Below are positions 46,019 through 54,386 of a stretch of 64,000 bases of DNA, piece after piece. Within the stretch, counting starts at the first letter, position 1. Each line of letters opens with the position of its first letter. The notes under the pieces were generated by a model. The model saw only the letters and a program-made list of their open reading frames with translations, had not been told where the DNA came from and made no database searches. The stretch spans positions 372,001-436,000 of the forward strand of contig CAVSAT010000004.1 in the NCBI GenBank assembly GCA_963726005.1. Direction: 5' to 3'. Position numbers and translations under genes: made by a program. The DNA comes from Bog-473 sp963726005 (GTDB lineage Bacteria; Actinomycetota; Acidimicrobiia; Acidimicrobiales; RAAP-2).

Positions 46019-47179
46019 ATGCGGCGACGACGTCGTTGGTGCACCGTCTGGGGCGGCGCCCTGGTGGCGGCGGTGCTCGCGGGCCTGCTGGCTGCCCCGG
46101 CCGGCGCGCGCACGGCGACCACGGGTCTGCCCGACAACCAGCCGTCTGTGCCCGGCGGCAACCCCGACACGGCATTCGCCCGGAGCGGCCCCTACAAGGC
46201 GGGCGTCGCCTTCGAGACCACCCCCGAGGGTGACACGGTCGTCATCACCTACCCGGTCGACCCGGTGGCCACCTCGGACAAATCCACCTACACCGTGAAC
46301 CTCCTGCGGTGGTTCACCGGTTCTCCGACGGCGCCCATCCCGCCTGGGCTCCCGACGAACCTTCCCACCACGCTGCCCACCGTTTCCTATGAGGGTGTGC
46401 CCATCTCCCACGCGGGCCCGTTCCCCGTCGTGCTCTTCAGCCACGGCTACGGCGGCTACCCCGAGCAGTCGACCTTCCTGACCGACCACCTGGCCACCTG
46501 GGGGTTCGTCGTGGTGGCGCCCGATCACCGTTCGCGCGATCTCAAGGCCGTCATCAGCGGGAACACCGGCCACGGACAGGACGACGTCACCGACCTGCGC
46601 CAGGCGCTGGACCTCGTCCGCTCCATGAGCATCGCGCCGAACGACCTCTTGAGCGGCAAGCTCGATCTGCGGCGGGTCGCCTCGCTCGGCCATTCGGCCG
46701 GCGGCGGCGCCGCCATCACCTTCGCCGACGACCGCGACGTGCGCGCGTACATCGGCCTGGCGCCCGCCGGCGGCACTCCGCCTCCGGCCAAGCCCGGCAT
46801 GATCATGCAGGGCACCTCCGACAAGGTGGTCAACCCGGCTGACACGCTCAAATTGTTCGCCAGGCTGCCGGCACCCAGGCGGCTCATCCTGGTCCACGAC
46901 GCAGGTCACAACGTCTTCGCCGACGCGTGCACGATCGGGGCCGCCCAGGGCGGGTTGGTTGCGTTCGTTGCGAAGCTGAATCTGCCACCCTCCTTCTTGG
47001 CGATCGCCGTCGACGGGTGCAGCGCACCTGACGTGTCGCCACCCAAGGCCTGGCCCCTGATCGACCAGGCGGTGACCGCGCAGCTGCGCTGGGCCCTCGG
47101 GGTCGACCGGAGGCCCGTCGGGCTCGGCCCGGGCCTGGGCACCGCCTTCCCCGGCGTGGCCGCCACGCAGCGGCCCTGA
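46019..47179 (+). CDS. Secreted alpha/beta hydrolase (PAF-acetylhydrolase/PET-hydrolase-like fold)
   Basis: 386 residues from ATG 46019 after GAGGAGG. RRRRRW plus ALVAAVLAGLLAAPAGA is a signal peptide. Mature part: PVVLFSHGYGGYPEQS (oxyanion region), nucleophile elbow LGHSAGG with the Ser, KPGMIMQGTSDKVVNP as the acid region and VHDAGHNVF with the catalytic His. This layout fits secreted lipase/cutinase-like esterases, including those acting on polyesters, but acyl substrate preference cannot be predicted. Free-standing; 125 bases separate it from the hydrolase upstream. Confidence 0.88.
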   Translation: MRRRRRWCTVWGGALVAAVLAGLLAAPAGARTATTGLPDNQPSVPGGNPDTAFARSGPYKAGVAFETTPEGDTVVITYPVDPVATSDKSTYTVNLLRWFTGSPTAPIPPGLPTNLPTTLPTVSYEGVPISHAGPFPVVLFSHGYGGYPEQSTFLTDHLATWGFVVVAPDHRSRDLKAVISGNTGHGQDDVTDLRQALDLVRSMSIAPNDLLSGKLDLRRVASLGHSAGGGAAITFADDRDVRAYIGLAPAGGTPPPAKPGMIMQGTSDKVVNPADTLKLFARLPAPRRLILVHDAGHNVFADACTIGAAQGGLVAFVAKLNLPPSFLAIAVDGCSAPDVSPPKAWPLIDQAVTAQLRWALGVDRRPVGLGPGLGTAFPGVAATQRP

Positions 47180-47211
47180 CGTTCCGACCCAGGGGGCAGA
47201 CTGGTGAGGCG

Positions 47212-47640
47212 ATGCAGAGCGTCGAGATCGAGATCGACACGTCCAGGGAGCGGCTGGTCGACCTGACGCCGGACCTGGAACGCTTCTGCCGAGGGGGCGG
47301 CGACGGACTGGTCAATGCGTTCGTGCCGCACGCCACCGCCGGCCTGGCCCTGATGGAGGTGGGCTCGGGGTCCGAAGCCGACCTGCTGGCGACCCTCGAT
47401 CGGCTTCTGCCGCGCGACGGCCGCTACCGGCATGCCCACGGCGCTCACGGTCACGGAGCGGACCACGTCCTGCCCGTCCTGGTCAGCCCGTCCATCACGC
47501 TGCCCACCTTCGAGGGCCGGGTCGCGCTGGGCCCGTGGCAGTCCCTCGTCCTGGTGGATCTCAACGTGGACAACCCCCGGCGCCGTGTGCGCTTCAGCTT
47601 CTTGCCCGCCGTCCACGATTCAAGGGGAGGAGCCAGATGA
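47212..47640 (+). CDS. YjbQ-family protein (UPF0047)
   Basis: 142 residues from ATG 47212. VNAFVPHATAGLALMEVGSG carries the family's His, and HAHGAHGHGADHVLPVLVSPS the second His cluster; GPWQSLVLVDLNVDNPRRRV is the C-terminal signature. A compact beta-barrel; members have weak thiamin-phosphate synthase activity in vitro, but the true role is unsettled. The gene overlaps the downstream NAD(P)-binding protein gene (ATG 47637). Confidence 0.88.
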   Translation: MQSVEIEIDTSRERLVDLTPDLERFCRGGGDGLVNAFVPHATAGLALMEVGSGSEADLLATLDRLLPRDGRYRHAHGAHGHGADHVLPVLVSPSITLPTFEGRVALGPWQSLVLVDLNVDNPRRRVRFSFLPAVHDSRGGAR

Positions 47641-48215
47641 AGATTGCCATCATCGGAACCGGCTTCATCGGCACGACGCTCGGGCGTGCGCTGACGGCGG
47701 CCGGCCACCGCGTGACCTTCGGATCCCGGCATCCCGGCAAGACGGAGCAGCTGGGGGTTCCGTCGGCGGCCGCGCCGATCGGCGAAGCCCTGGCGAACGC
47801 CGAGGTCGTCATTCTCGCCCTCCCCGGGTCAGCCGTGTCGGAGCTCACGTCAGATCACCGCGACGCCCTCGACGGCAAGCTCGTCATCGACGCGACGAAC
47901 CAAATGGGCGCAGAGGTGGCGAACGCCCGCCGGAACCTCCCGCCGACCGTTCGCTATGCCCGTGCCTTCAACACGCTCGGCGGTGAGAACCTGGCGGATC
48001 CCGTCTTCGCCGACGGGAGGGCTGACATGTTCTTCTCAGGGCCGCTGGCCGACCGCGCCACGGTGGAAGCCGTCATCGACGGCGTGGGGCTGCGTCCCGT
48101 CTACGCCGGGGAGGACCAGGAGCTTCTCATCGACAACCTGTTCCAGCTCTGGATCGCACTGGCCGTGAAGCAAGGTCGAGGGCGGCGACTCGCCTTTCGG
48201 CTTCTCGATCACTGA
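47637..48215 (+). CDS. F420-dependent NADP reductase-like (NAD(P)-binding) protein
   Basis: 192 residues from ATG 47637 after GGGGAGGAG. Rossmann start MKIAIIGTGFIGTTLGRALT, then VTFGSRHPGK, ILALPGSAVSE, IDATNQMG and a C-terminal helical part FQLWIALAVKQG. The layout is that of F420-dependent NADP reductases (F420_oxidored domain), but the family also holds NADP-binding proteins of unknown role. Coupled to yjbQ-like gene. F420 biosynthesis genes are not visible. Confidence 0.83.
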   Translation: MKIAIIGTGFIGTTLGRALTAAGHRVTFGSRHPGKTEQLGVPSAAAPIGEALANAEVVILALPGSAVSELTSDHRDALDGKLVIDATNQMGAEVANARRNLPPTVRYARAFNTLGGENLADPVFADGRADMFFSGPLADRATVEAVIDGVGLRPVYAGEDQELLIDNLFQLWIALAVKQGRGRRLAFRLLDH

Positions 48216-48218
48216 GCG

Positions 48219-48773
48219 CTACGACGGGCGTCCGACCGTTGGTGTCACCGCTGCATCCCGCTCGGCCAACGCCTTGAGGGTGCGCAGTTGCTTTCGCATC
48301 ATGATGAGGTCGCCGGCCGGCAGCAGTTGCCGATGGACCAGTCCGAGGGGGCCGGGCGGCACGACCACCATGAGCTTGGCGACCAGGCGACTCGCGGCGC
48401 CCGAGGCAGGTGAGATCCGGTACGTCAGTGCGACCCGACCGAACAGCCGCGATGTCGAATCAAGGGTGATCGACGAACCTTGCTCGAACGACACGAGGCG
48501 GAAGATCATGAATCTCTGCCCGACCGCGAGCGCGCCGAGCCCGGGCGTCAACGACCGGGGGCTCCGGCGACCGAGATTGTCGATGAGGTCGTAGCTGTAG
48601 GGCGCGACGCGAAGCTGGCACAACCAGCTGAACACGAGCTGGGGCGGGGCGGCCACGTCCACGGCCCGAAACAAGACGAGGTCTGGACGCGCGATCAGCG
48701 CGTCACACGGGTACGCCGCGCCACGCTCAGCGGTCGACGATCCCCACGTCCCGACGACGGAGGGACCGAGCAC
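48219..48773 (-). CDS. SRPBCC/polyketide-cyclase-like protein
   Basis: 184 residues from GTG 48773, with GGAGGTGATG overlapping the stop of the upstream gene. The order FRAVDVAAPPQLVFSWLCQL, then LGRRSPRSLTPGLGALAVGQ and FRLVSFEQGSSITLD, then LTYRISPASGAASRLVAKL and a long C-terminal helix is the START/SRPBCC fold. These bind hydrophobic ligands or catalyse cyclisation. The exact role is unknown. It forms a unit with the SnoaL-like gene. Confidence 0.78.
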   Translation of the reverse strand: MLGPSVVGTWGSSTAERGAAYPCDALIARPDLVLFRAVDVAAPPQLVFSWLCQLRVAPYSYDLIDNLGRRSPRSLTPGLGALAVGQRFMIFRLVSFEQGSSITLDSTSRLFGRVALTYRISPASGAASRLVAKLMVVVPPGPLGLVHRQLLPAGDLIMMRKQLRTLKALAERDAAVTPTVGRPS

Positions 48774-48779
48774 GGGACA

Positions 48780-49205
48780 TCACCTCCAGCCCTGCATGAC
48801 GTGTTCGAACCACCATTCGGGCGCTGCCGCGGTGAGCACGCTCATGTCCCAGTAATCGCACCACCTCGTGATCATGCCGTCGCGCAATTCGTGCACCGAC
48901 GCCACGGGCAGCGCCATCGTCTCTCCGGTCGGCCATTCCCAGTGCTCGACGTGCTCGGTCATGACGGCGTCGTCGCCGGCGACCAGGTGCCGCCGCTCGT
49001 CGAACAACTTCGTGAGCCGGCTGAAGGCCAGTGTCAACCGCCGCGTGATCTCGTCGGGACCACGGGCGACATCGTCCTCGGGCGTCGAGACGTCCGTGTA
49101 TTCACCATCGGGTTCGAATCGGGCCGCGGCGGCGGCGAGATCCTGACGGTAGAGGTCGTTCCAGAACCCCTCGATCACGGCGCGGTTCTCGTCAGCCCTT
49201 GTCAT
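48780..49205 (-). CDS. SnoaL-like / limonene-epoxide-hydrolase-fold protein
   Basis: 141 residues from ATG 49205. NRAVIEGFWNDLYRQDLAAAAARFEPDGEYTDV, split around the usual helix, followed by EHVEHWEWPTGETMALPVAS and GMITRWCDYWDM are the pattern of the NTF2-like SnoaL family. Members include epoxide hydrolases and polyketide cyclases, and many have unknown function. The stop contains the ribosome site of the SRPBCC gene downstream. Both may modify or bind a hydrophobic ligand. Confidence 0.85.
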   Translation of the reverse strand: MTRADENRAVIEGFWNDLYRQDLAAAAARFEPDGEYTDVSTPEDDVARGPDEITRRLTLAFSRLTKLFDERRHLVAGDDAVMTEHVEHWEWPTGETMALPVASVHELRDGMITRWCDYWDMSVLTAAAPEWWFEHVMQGWR

Positions 49206-49281
49206 CGGCGCCCTCCCGGAATCGTCCCACTGCGTCCAGCGGAACTTACAGCGTGCCGAAGCGCGGTATCGCTGAAGATCG

Positions 49282-49605
49282 TCAGTCCGCCTCGGGGGGC
49301 AGCGTCTCCCAGTCGATGCTCACGCCCGCCGCTGCCTCTGGGTGCTCCTTCAGCCACCGACGGGCGAACGGGCACCACGGCACCAACGTCAGACGATCCG
49401 ATTGGGCGCGACGCAGGGCCGCCCGCACCAGGTGACCGCCGATTCCATGACCGCTCATCTCGTCGGGGACCTCGGTGTGGAGGAGCACCAGCCGCTGGCC
49501 GTGCACGTGGTACACCAACTCGGCCTCGGTCCTGTTCTGGCGCACGACGAACCTGCTCTCGGCGGGTACGTCGAGGACCTCCACGTCGCCGGCAGAAGCG
49601 GTCAT
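49282..49605 (-). CDS. Small YjdJ-type GNAT acetyltransferase
   Basis: 107 residues from ATG 49605, chosen for GGGGAG upstream; the frame is open to 49710. Residues VRQNRTEAELVYHVHGQRLVLLHTEVPDEMSGHGIGGHLV contain the shortened acetyl-CoA loop (split here across the motif), and LTLVPWCPFARRWLKEHPE carries the conserved Cys and the C-terminal motif of the single-domain GCN5-related YjdJ group. Function unknown. Confidence 0.83.
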   Translation of the reverse strand: MTASAGDVEVLDVPAESRFVVRQNRTEAELVYHVHGQRLVLLHTEVPDEMSGHGIGGHLVRAALRRAQSDRLTLVPWCPFARRWLKEHPEAAAGVSIDWETLPPEAD

Positions 49606-49801
49606 TGGATGCTCCCCGCGCTCGTCGTCACGGGCCCACCCTACGGGTGTAGAAGAAATGCCATGAGCGGCCCGTCGCGACGGAGGACACACCCCCTGCG
49701 CCGGCGGCACCGACCGCCGCGACCGGGCCCTGGGTGTCGCTCGAACCGGGGCACGTCACGCGGGTCGGCCGCCGCCGTGGGAGTGAGCCGCTCGTCCCGC
49801 G

Positions 49802-50905
49802 CTACCACTCCCCCCAGCCCGGGGGGCTGACGGTCCCGGTGACGGTGCGGGGGTCGACCGCCGACCGGGTCTGGCCCGCCTCGTAGACCGCAAAGCACAA
49901 CCGCAGGACGGCGGTCGCCTCGGAGGCCGTCATGGCGGGCGCGGTCCCGTCAAGCAGCGCGTCGACGAAGTGTTGTGAGGAGCGCACGAAGCCGGTGCCC
50001 CAGTCGGCGTCCAGGTCGGAGAACTCGGTGGTCTTGCGCCCCTGCGGGGTACCCGTGAACAGCATGACGGGGGCGAGGTCGAGCATCTCGCCGGTGGCAC
50101 GCGTGACCCAGATCTGCCCCTCGTCCCCGGTGATCTCGAAAAATTCATCAGCGCCGTAGTACGACGAGCGCATGTAGAACTGCGGGGAGTACTGAACCTC
50201 CATCATGCCCAGCACGTCGGGGTCCTCGTACTCGAAGATCACGGCGCACGGCTCGAAGAAGAGGTCGCGCCGACGAACGACCGCCTGCACCGAGGTGATG
50301 TCGAGGTCGAGCAGCCACAGCGCCATGGCGTACTTGTGCACCATGTCGTCGAAGAGGTGTCCGCCCGGGCTCCGCTTGTCGAGGCGCCAGCCGTAGCCCT
50401 CGGGGCGCAGGGCCGCCTGGAACGCGGAGTCGGTCTGGCCCACCAGCGTGCGAATGCGCAGCGACGTCGGCTTGCCGATTGCCCCGTCGGCCACCAGACG
50501 CTTGGCCAACTCGAGCGGAGGGTAATGGACGAAGCACTCGCTGATACGCAGGGTGCGGCCGACCCGCTCCGCCACCGCCTGCATCTCGAGGGCATCCTCG
50601 ACGGAGTTGGCCACCGGCTTCTGGACGGATACGTGCTTGCCCGCCTCGAGCGCGGCGATGACGTGGTCGTGGTGCATGTGCGTGGGTGTCAGCACCTCGA
50701 TGGCGTCGATCGAATCGTCGGCCAGCATGCCGGAGAGATCCGCGTGGAAGGACTCGGCCCCCCACTCCTTGGCGGCCTGGCGCCCCACCTCCTCGTCGGA
50801 GTCGCAGACGGCGACCACGTCACAGCGAGGGTCCTCGAGGTAGCCCTGCACGTTCATCGCCGCGATGTTGCCGGCCCCCAGCACGCCCAACCGGACCCGC
50901 TCCAT
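49802..50905 (-). CDS. Gfo/Idh/MocA-family oxidoreductase
   Basis: 367 residues from ATG 50905 after AAAGGGAGG. VRLGVLGAGNIAAMNVQGYL is the NAD(P)-binding motif, followed by VVAVCDSDEEVG, VLTPTHMHHDH and SVQKPVANSVEDALEM with the conserved EKP-like site present as QKP. The second domain (GYGWRLDKRSPGGHLFDDMVHKY) has the usual His. The family oxidises or reduces sugars and inositol-like compounds. The start overlaps the CoA-transferase stop by 1 base (TGATG), so the two are co-translated. Confidence 0.9.
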   Translation of the reverse strand: MERVRLGVLGAGNIAAMNVQGYLEDPRCDVVAVCDSDEEVGRQAAKEWGAESFHADLSGMLADDSIDAIEVLTPTHMHHDHVIAALEAGKHVSVQKPVANSVEDALEMQAVAERVGRTLRISECFVHYPPLELAKRLVADGAIGKPTSLRIRTLVGQTDSAFQAALRPEGYGWRLDKRSPGGHLFDDMVHKYAMALWLLDLDITSVQAVVRRRDLFFEPCAVIFEYEDPDVLGMMEVQYSPQFYMRSSYYGADEFFEITGDEGQIWVTRATGEMLDLAPVMLFTGTPQGRKTTEFSDLDADWGTGFVRSSQHFVDALLDGTAPAMTASEATAVLRLCFAVYEAGQTRSAVDPRTVTGTVSPPGWGEW

Positions 50906-52176
50906 CACGTCCTCCCTTTTGCCGCGCGACCTGCCACTGCGTCCGCTCCGAATGCGCCGTCGTCGCGGGCGGCGGCGATCCGATTGTCGTCGTAGCCGAG
51001 CACGGAGCGCAAGACCGCCTCTGTGTGCTGCCCGACCGTCGGAGCCTTGTCCGGGTGCGGCAGTTCCTCCCCGACGAAGTGCAGCGGGGTGAAGAGTTCG
51101 TCCGCCCCGACTTCCGCGGCCGGCAGGAGCTTGAAGCGATCGGCGAATTGCGGGTCGTCCAGCAACGTCTTGGGCGTGTTGACCGGCGCGACCGGCGTGT
51201 TGACCCGTCCGCCGAAATCGAGCCACTCCTGGGCGGTCTTCGTGGCGAAGATGGCGCGCAACTCGCCCTGGAGCTCACGGTTGCCGCGTGCGTGGTCGGC
51301 GTACTTCGAGCCCGGCCAGCGCTCGAAGAGGTCCATCCGATCGAGGGCCTCGCAGAAGTTCTTCCAGAAGGCTTGCTCGGAGGCCATGAAGAGGACGTGC
51401 TGATGGTCGGACGTCTCGTAGACCTGGTAACGGACCCCTTCGACCATGCCGGCCGTCCCGGGTGCGCGCCGCTCGTAGTCGTCCGCCTTGTTGCCCGTGA
51501 CCTCCGATTCCGGTCGCTCGTAGGCCCGCCACGTCTCGCTGCGATACCAGTCCATCGCCGCCGCCGCGTCGGACTGGGCCACGTCGATGTAGGAGCCCTC
51601 TCCGGTCGCACGCGCCCTGATCACCGCGGCGAGGATGCCAAGAGCGCCGAACAACGGCCCGGCGTTGATCCCGATGGACACGTGCTCGGGGATGTACGCG
51701 AAACCCTCCTCGTCGGTTGCGACCTTCACGATGCCGGCCCAGGTGTCGTAGGCGATCCCGTGGCTCGGGTAGTCGCGGTACGGGCCCGTCATGCCGTACC
51801 CCGAGATGGTGCAGAAGACGAGCTTCGGGTTCGTGGCCCGCAGGTCGTCGAACCCGACCCCGCGCCGGGCCAGCGAGCCGGGCCGCATGGCCTCGACGAC
51901 GACGTCGGCGCCGGCGGCGAGGTCTTTGAAGATGGCGACGCCCGCTTCGGTGCGCAGGTCGAGCACGAGCGACCGCTTGCCACGGTTGAGGTGGAGGTGC
52001 ATCAGCGACGTCCCCTCGACGATGGGCCACGTCATCTCGCGGATGTAGTCGCCCGCCGGGGGCTCCACCTTGATCACGTCGGCACCAAGGTCGACCAGAG
52101 CGGTCGTGATGGCGGCCGGCCCAAGGGCCGAGCACTCGATGATCCTCATGCCGTGCAGCGGTGGCGTCGTCGCCAT
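50905..52176 (-). CDS. Family III CoA-transferase (CaiB/BaiF)
   Basis: 423 residues from ATG 52176. GMRIIECSALGPAAITTALVDLGADVIKVEPPAGD is split around the canonical N-terminus of the family; the catalytic Asp lies in YIDVAQSDAAAAM-like context, SLVLDLRTEAGVAIFKDLAA and FGGRVNTPVAPVNTPKTLLD complete it. Members move CoA between carboxylic acids such as formate/oxalate, carnitine or bile-acid derivatives. Together with the downstream Gfo/Idh gene it suggests catabolism of a hydroxyacid or cyclic substrate. Divergent from the questin-oxidase-like operon. Confidence 0.9.
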   Translation of the reverse strand: MATTPPLHGMRIIECSALGPAAITTALVDLGADVIKVEPPAGDYIREMTWPIVEGTSLMHLHLNRGKRSLVLDLRTEAGVAIFKDLAAGADVVVEAMRPGSLARRGVGFDDLRATNPKLVFCTISGYGMTGPYRDYPSHGIAYDTWAGIVKVATDEEGFAYIPEHVSIGINAGPLFGALGILAAVIRARATGEGSYIDVAQSDAAAAMDWYRSETWRAYERPESEVTGNKADDYERRAPGTAGMVEGVRYQVYETSDHQHVLFMASEQAFWKNFCEALDRMDLFERWPGSKYADHARGNRELQGELRAIFATKTAQEWLDFGGRVNTPVAPVNTPKTLLDDPQFADRFKLLPAAEVGADELFTPLHFVGEELPHPDKAPTVGQHTEAVLRSVLGYDDNRIAAARDDGAFGADAVAGRAAKGRT

Positions 52177-52268
52177 CGGACCTCCCGGTGTCGAAGGCCG
52201 GATCGTAGCGGCCGCCGGCCGGAGCATCCGAGCCCCGGGCACCCCACCCCGGGCCCCGACATACTGGG

Positions 52269-53303
52269 GTGGTGGGAACCGAGACCCTCGACGATGCGCT
52301 GACGGTGTTCGCCACCACCGCGCCGAACTACGGGTCGCTGGGTCTGGCCAACCACGGCCCGATGGCGGCCGAGGCGCTGGCGCACCTCGGGCGCGACGAC
52401 GCCATCCCGGGCTGGGTGGCGCACTACGCCAAGCGTCTCGATGCCGCGCCGCCCCCGGCGCGCCCGCTGTCGGAGACGGAGTGGCAGGAGGCGCTGGGCC
52501 GGGAGGACCGCTTCCCCGAGTGGCTCGCCCTCTTCGAGCGCGAGGTGGCGGATCGCCCGGTCGCCGCCGTCGTGGGGGAGTGGGCGCCACGCCTCCTGCC
52601 GGGCACGATCGGCGCGGCGACGCACGGGCTCATCCGCACCGGCCACGCGGTGCGAGGGCTCGGCGTGGCCGACACGGCGCCCCGGCGCCTCGAGGTCGCG
52701 ACCGGGCTCGCCTTCTGGGCTTCGAACTACGAGGAGCTGCCGGGCCCGCCGCTGCTGATCGGGCGCGAGGGCGTGGCCCAGGCGCTGGCCGACCTGCCCT
52801 ATCTCCCGGAGGACGCGCCGGCCGCGGTGCTCATCAGCGAACGGGTGGCGGCGGTGGGCGACATCGCCGACGAGTTCGAACAGGCGGTCGCCTCGCTCGG
52901 GTGGAGTGGGGGATCCGTCGAGCTACTCGACCAGCTGGCGAGCGGTGGCGCAGCGGCCTACCTGCGCAACGCTGATGCGGGCGGGACCATCGGCCTCCTG
53001 CACGCCATCACGTCACCGCTGGCCTGCGAGATGCTGCTGGACTGGCTGGCCGAGGAGGACCGTGCCGCGGCCCTCGGGTACGCCTGGCAGGCCGCGGCCG
53101 CACTGCACGTCGCCTACGACGTCGACCGGCAGACGCCACCGCCCGCCGAGGCGCCGCCGAGCACCGACGAGCTGGTCGAGCGCGCGATCGCCTCGGGCGA
53201 CGAGCACGCCATCAAGCTGTGCGAGGCGGCGCTGCGGAGCTTCAGCCGCAGCGGCGACCCGGTGGTGTTGCTGGCGGCGGCCGACGCCGGCACCCGCCTC
53301 TGA
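52269..53303 (+). CDS. Questin oxidase family protein (DUF4243)
   Basis: 344 residues from GTG 52269. NYGSLGLANHGPMAAEALAHLG (His29 in the conserved NHG) and GWVAHYAKRL near the N-terminus, AATHGLIRTGHAVR in the middle and the His in LLHAITSPLAC belong to the questin-oxidase family. Fungal members catalyse Baeyer-Villiger oxidation of an anthraquinone (questin) in geodin biosynthesis; bacterial members are uncharacterised. It is 53 bases ahead of a five-gene coupled run (aldo/keto reductase to quinone oxidoreductase), which suggests an aromatic or polyketide substrate. Confidence 0.85.
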   Translation: MVGTETLDDALTVFATTAPNYGSLGLANHGPMAAEALAHLGRDDAIPGWVAHYAKRLDAAPPPARPLSETEWQEALGREDRFPEWLALFEREVADRPVAAVVGEWAPRLLPGTIGAATHGLIRTGHAVRGLGVADTAPRRLEVATGLAFWASNYEELPGPPLLIGREGVAQALADLPYLPEDAPAAVLISERVAAVGDIADEFEQAVASLGWSGGSVELLDQLASGGAAAYLRNADAGGTIGLLHAITSPLACEMLLDWLAEEDRAAALGYAWQAAAALHVAYDVDRQTPPPAEAPPSTDELVERAIASGDEHAIKLCEAALRSFSRSGDPVVLLAAADAGTRL

Positions 53304-53356
53304 GCTGCGGCGGGGGCGCGGGGCGGGCCGCCAGGCCCGTGGCTAAGGTCGGCCCG

Positions 53357-54385
53357 ATGGAATACCGCACGCTCGGCCGGACCGGCATAAAGGTCAGCCC
53401 CCTGTGCCTGGGGGCGATGATGTTCGGGGCCTGGGGCAACCCGGATCACGACGAATCCATTCGGATCGTCCACGCCGCGCTCGACGCCGGGATCAACTTC
53501 GTCGACACGGCCGACGTCTACTCGTTCGGCGAGTCCGAAAAGATCGTGGGCAAGGCCCTGGCCCGGACCAAGCGGCACAAGGTCGTGCTCGCCACCAAGG
53601 TGCACGGGCAGATGGGGCGGGACCCCAACGCCCAGGGGAACTCCCGGCGCTGGATCATGGCCGAGTGCGACAACAGCTTGCGCCGGCTCGGGACGGACTA
53701 CATCGACCTGTACCAGATCCACCGACCGTCGCCCGAGACGGACATAGACGAGACGCTCGGTGCGCTGACCGACCTCGTGCGCGTCGGGAAGATCCGGTAC
53801 TTCGGCAGTTCGACCTTCCCCGCCCACGAGATCGTGGAGGCGCAGTGGGTGGCGGAGCGCCGGGCCCGCGAGCGTTTCGTCACCGAGCAGCCGCCCTACT
53901 CCATCTTGGTGCGCTCCATTGAGAAGGACGTGCTGCCCATGTGCCAGAGGTACGGCATGGGCGTCCTGTCGTGGAGCCCGCTGGCCGGCGGGTGGTTGTC
54001 GGGCGCGTTCGGGCCGGGCAAGGAGAACACGAGCCGCCGCTCGGCCATGCTGCCGCATCACTACGACATGTCCGTGCCGGGCAACCAGCAGAAGCTCGAC
54101 GCCGTCACGAAGCTCACGGAAGTCGCCGACGGCGCGCGCCTGAGCCTCATTCAGCTCGCACTGGGCTTCGTCCTCGAACACCCGGCCGTGACCTCTCCCA
54201 TCATCGGGCCCCGCACCATGGAGCACCTCGAGTCACAGCTCCCTGCGCTCGAACTGCGCCTCGGCACCGACGTGCTCGACAGCATCGACGAGATCGTTGC
54301 CCCCGGCGCCGACCTCAACGACACCGACGTCGGCTGGGTGCCCGCCGCGATCGCGGACAAGAACCTGCGCCGGCGACCCCGCTAG
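53357..54385 (+). CDS. Aldo/keto reductase
   Basis: 342 residues from ATG 53357. MEYRTLGRTGIKVSPLCLG, FVDTADVYSFGESEKIVG with Asp and Tyr of the active site, KVVLATKVHG with Lys, and YIDLYQIHRPSP with His give the complete tetrad of the superfamily; the end has QLALGFVLEHPAVTSPI. It reduces aldehydes or ketones with NADPH. The next gene begins 1 base after its stop, so it heads a translationally linked run. Confidence 0.92.
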   Translation: MEYRTLGRTGIKVSPLCLGAMMFGAWGNPDHDESIRIVHAALDAGINFVDTADVYSFGESEKIVGKALARTKRHKVVLATKVHGQMGRDPNAQGNSRRWIMAECDNSLRRLGTDYIDLYQIHRPSPETDIDETLGALTDLVRVGKIRYFGSSTFPAHEIVEAQWVAERRARERFVTEQPPYSILVRSIEKDVLPMCQRYGMGVLSWSPLAGGWLSGAFGPGKENTSRRSAMLPHHYDMSVPGNQQKLDAVTKLTEVADGARLSLIQLALGFVLEHPAVTSPIIGPRTMEHLESQLPALELRLGTDVLDSIDEIVAPGADLNDTDVGWVPAAIADKNLRRRPR

Positions 54386-54386
54386 G

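Noticed and set aside
49090..49130. A GGTTCGAATC stretch that looks like a tRNA T-arm
   Set aside because: It lies inside the SnoaL-like coding sequence and no acceptor, D-arm or anticodon stem can be built around it.
49663..49830. A short plus-strand frame of about 55 codons with a basic, Pro/Ser-rich product
   Set aside because: It overlaps the end of the Gfo/Idh gene on the other strand, has no ribosome site and no recognisable feature.
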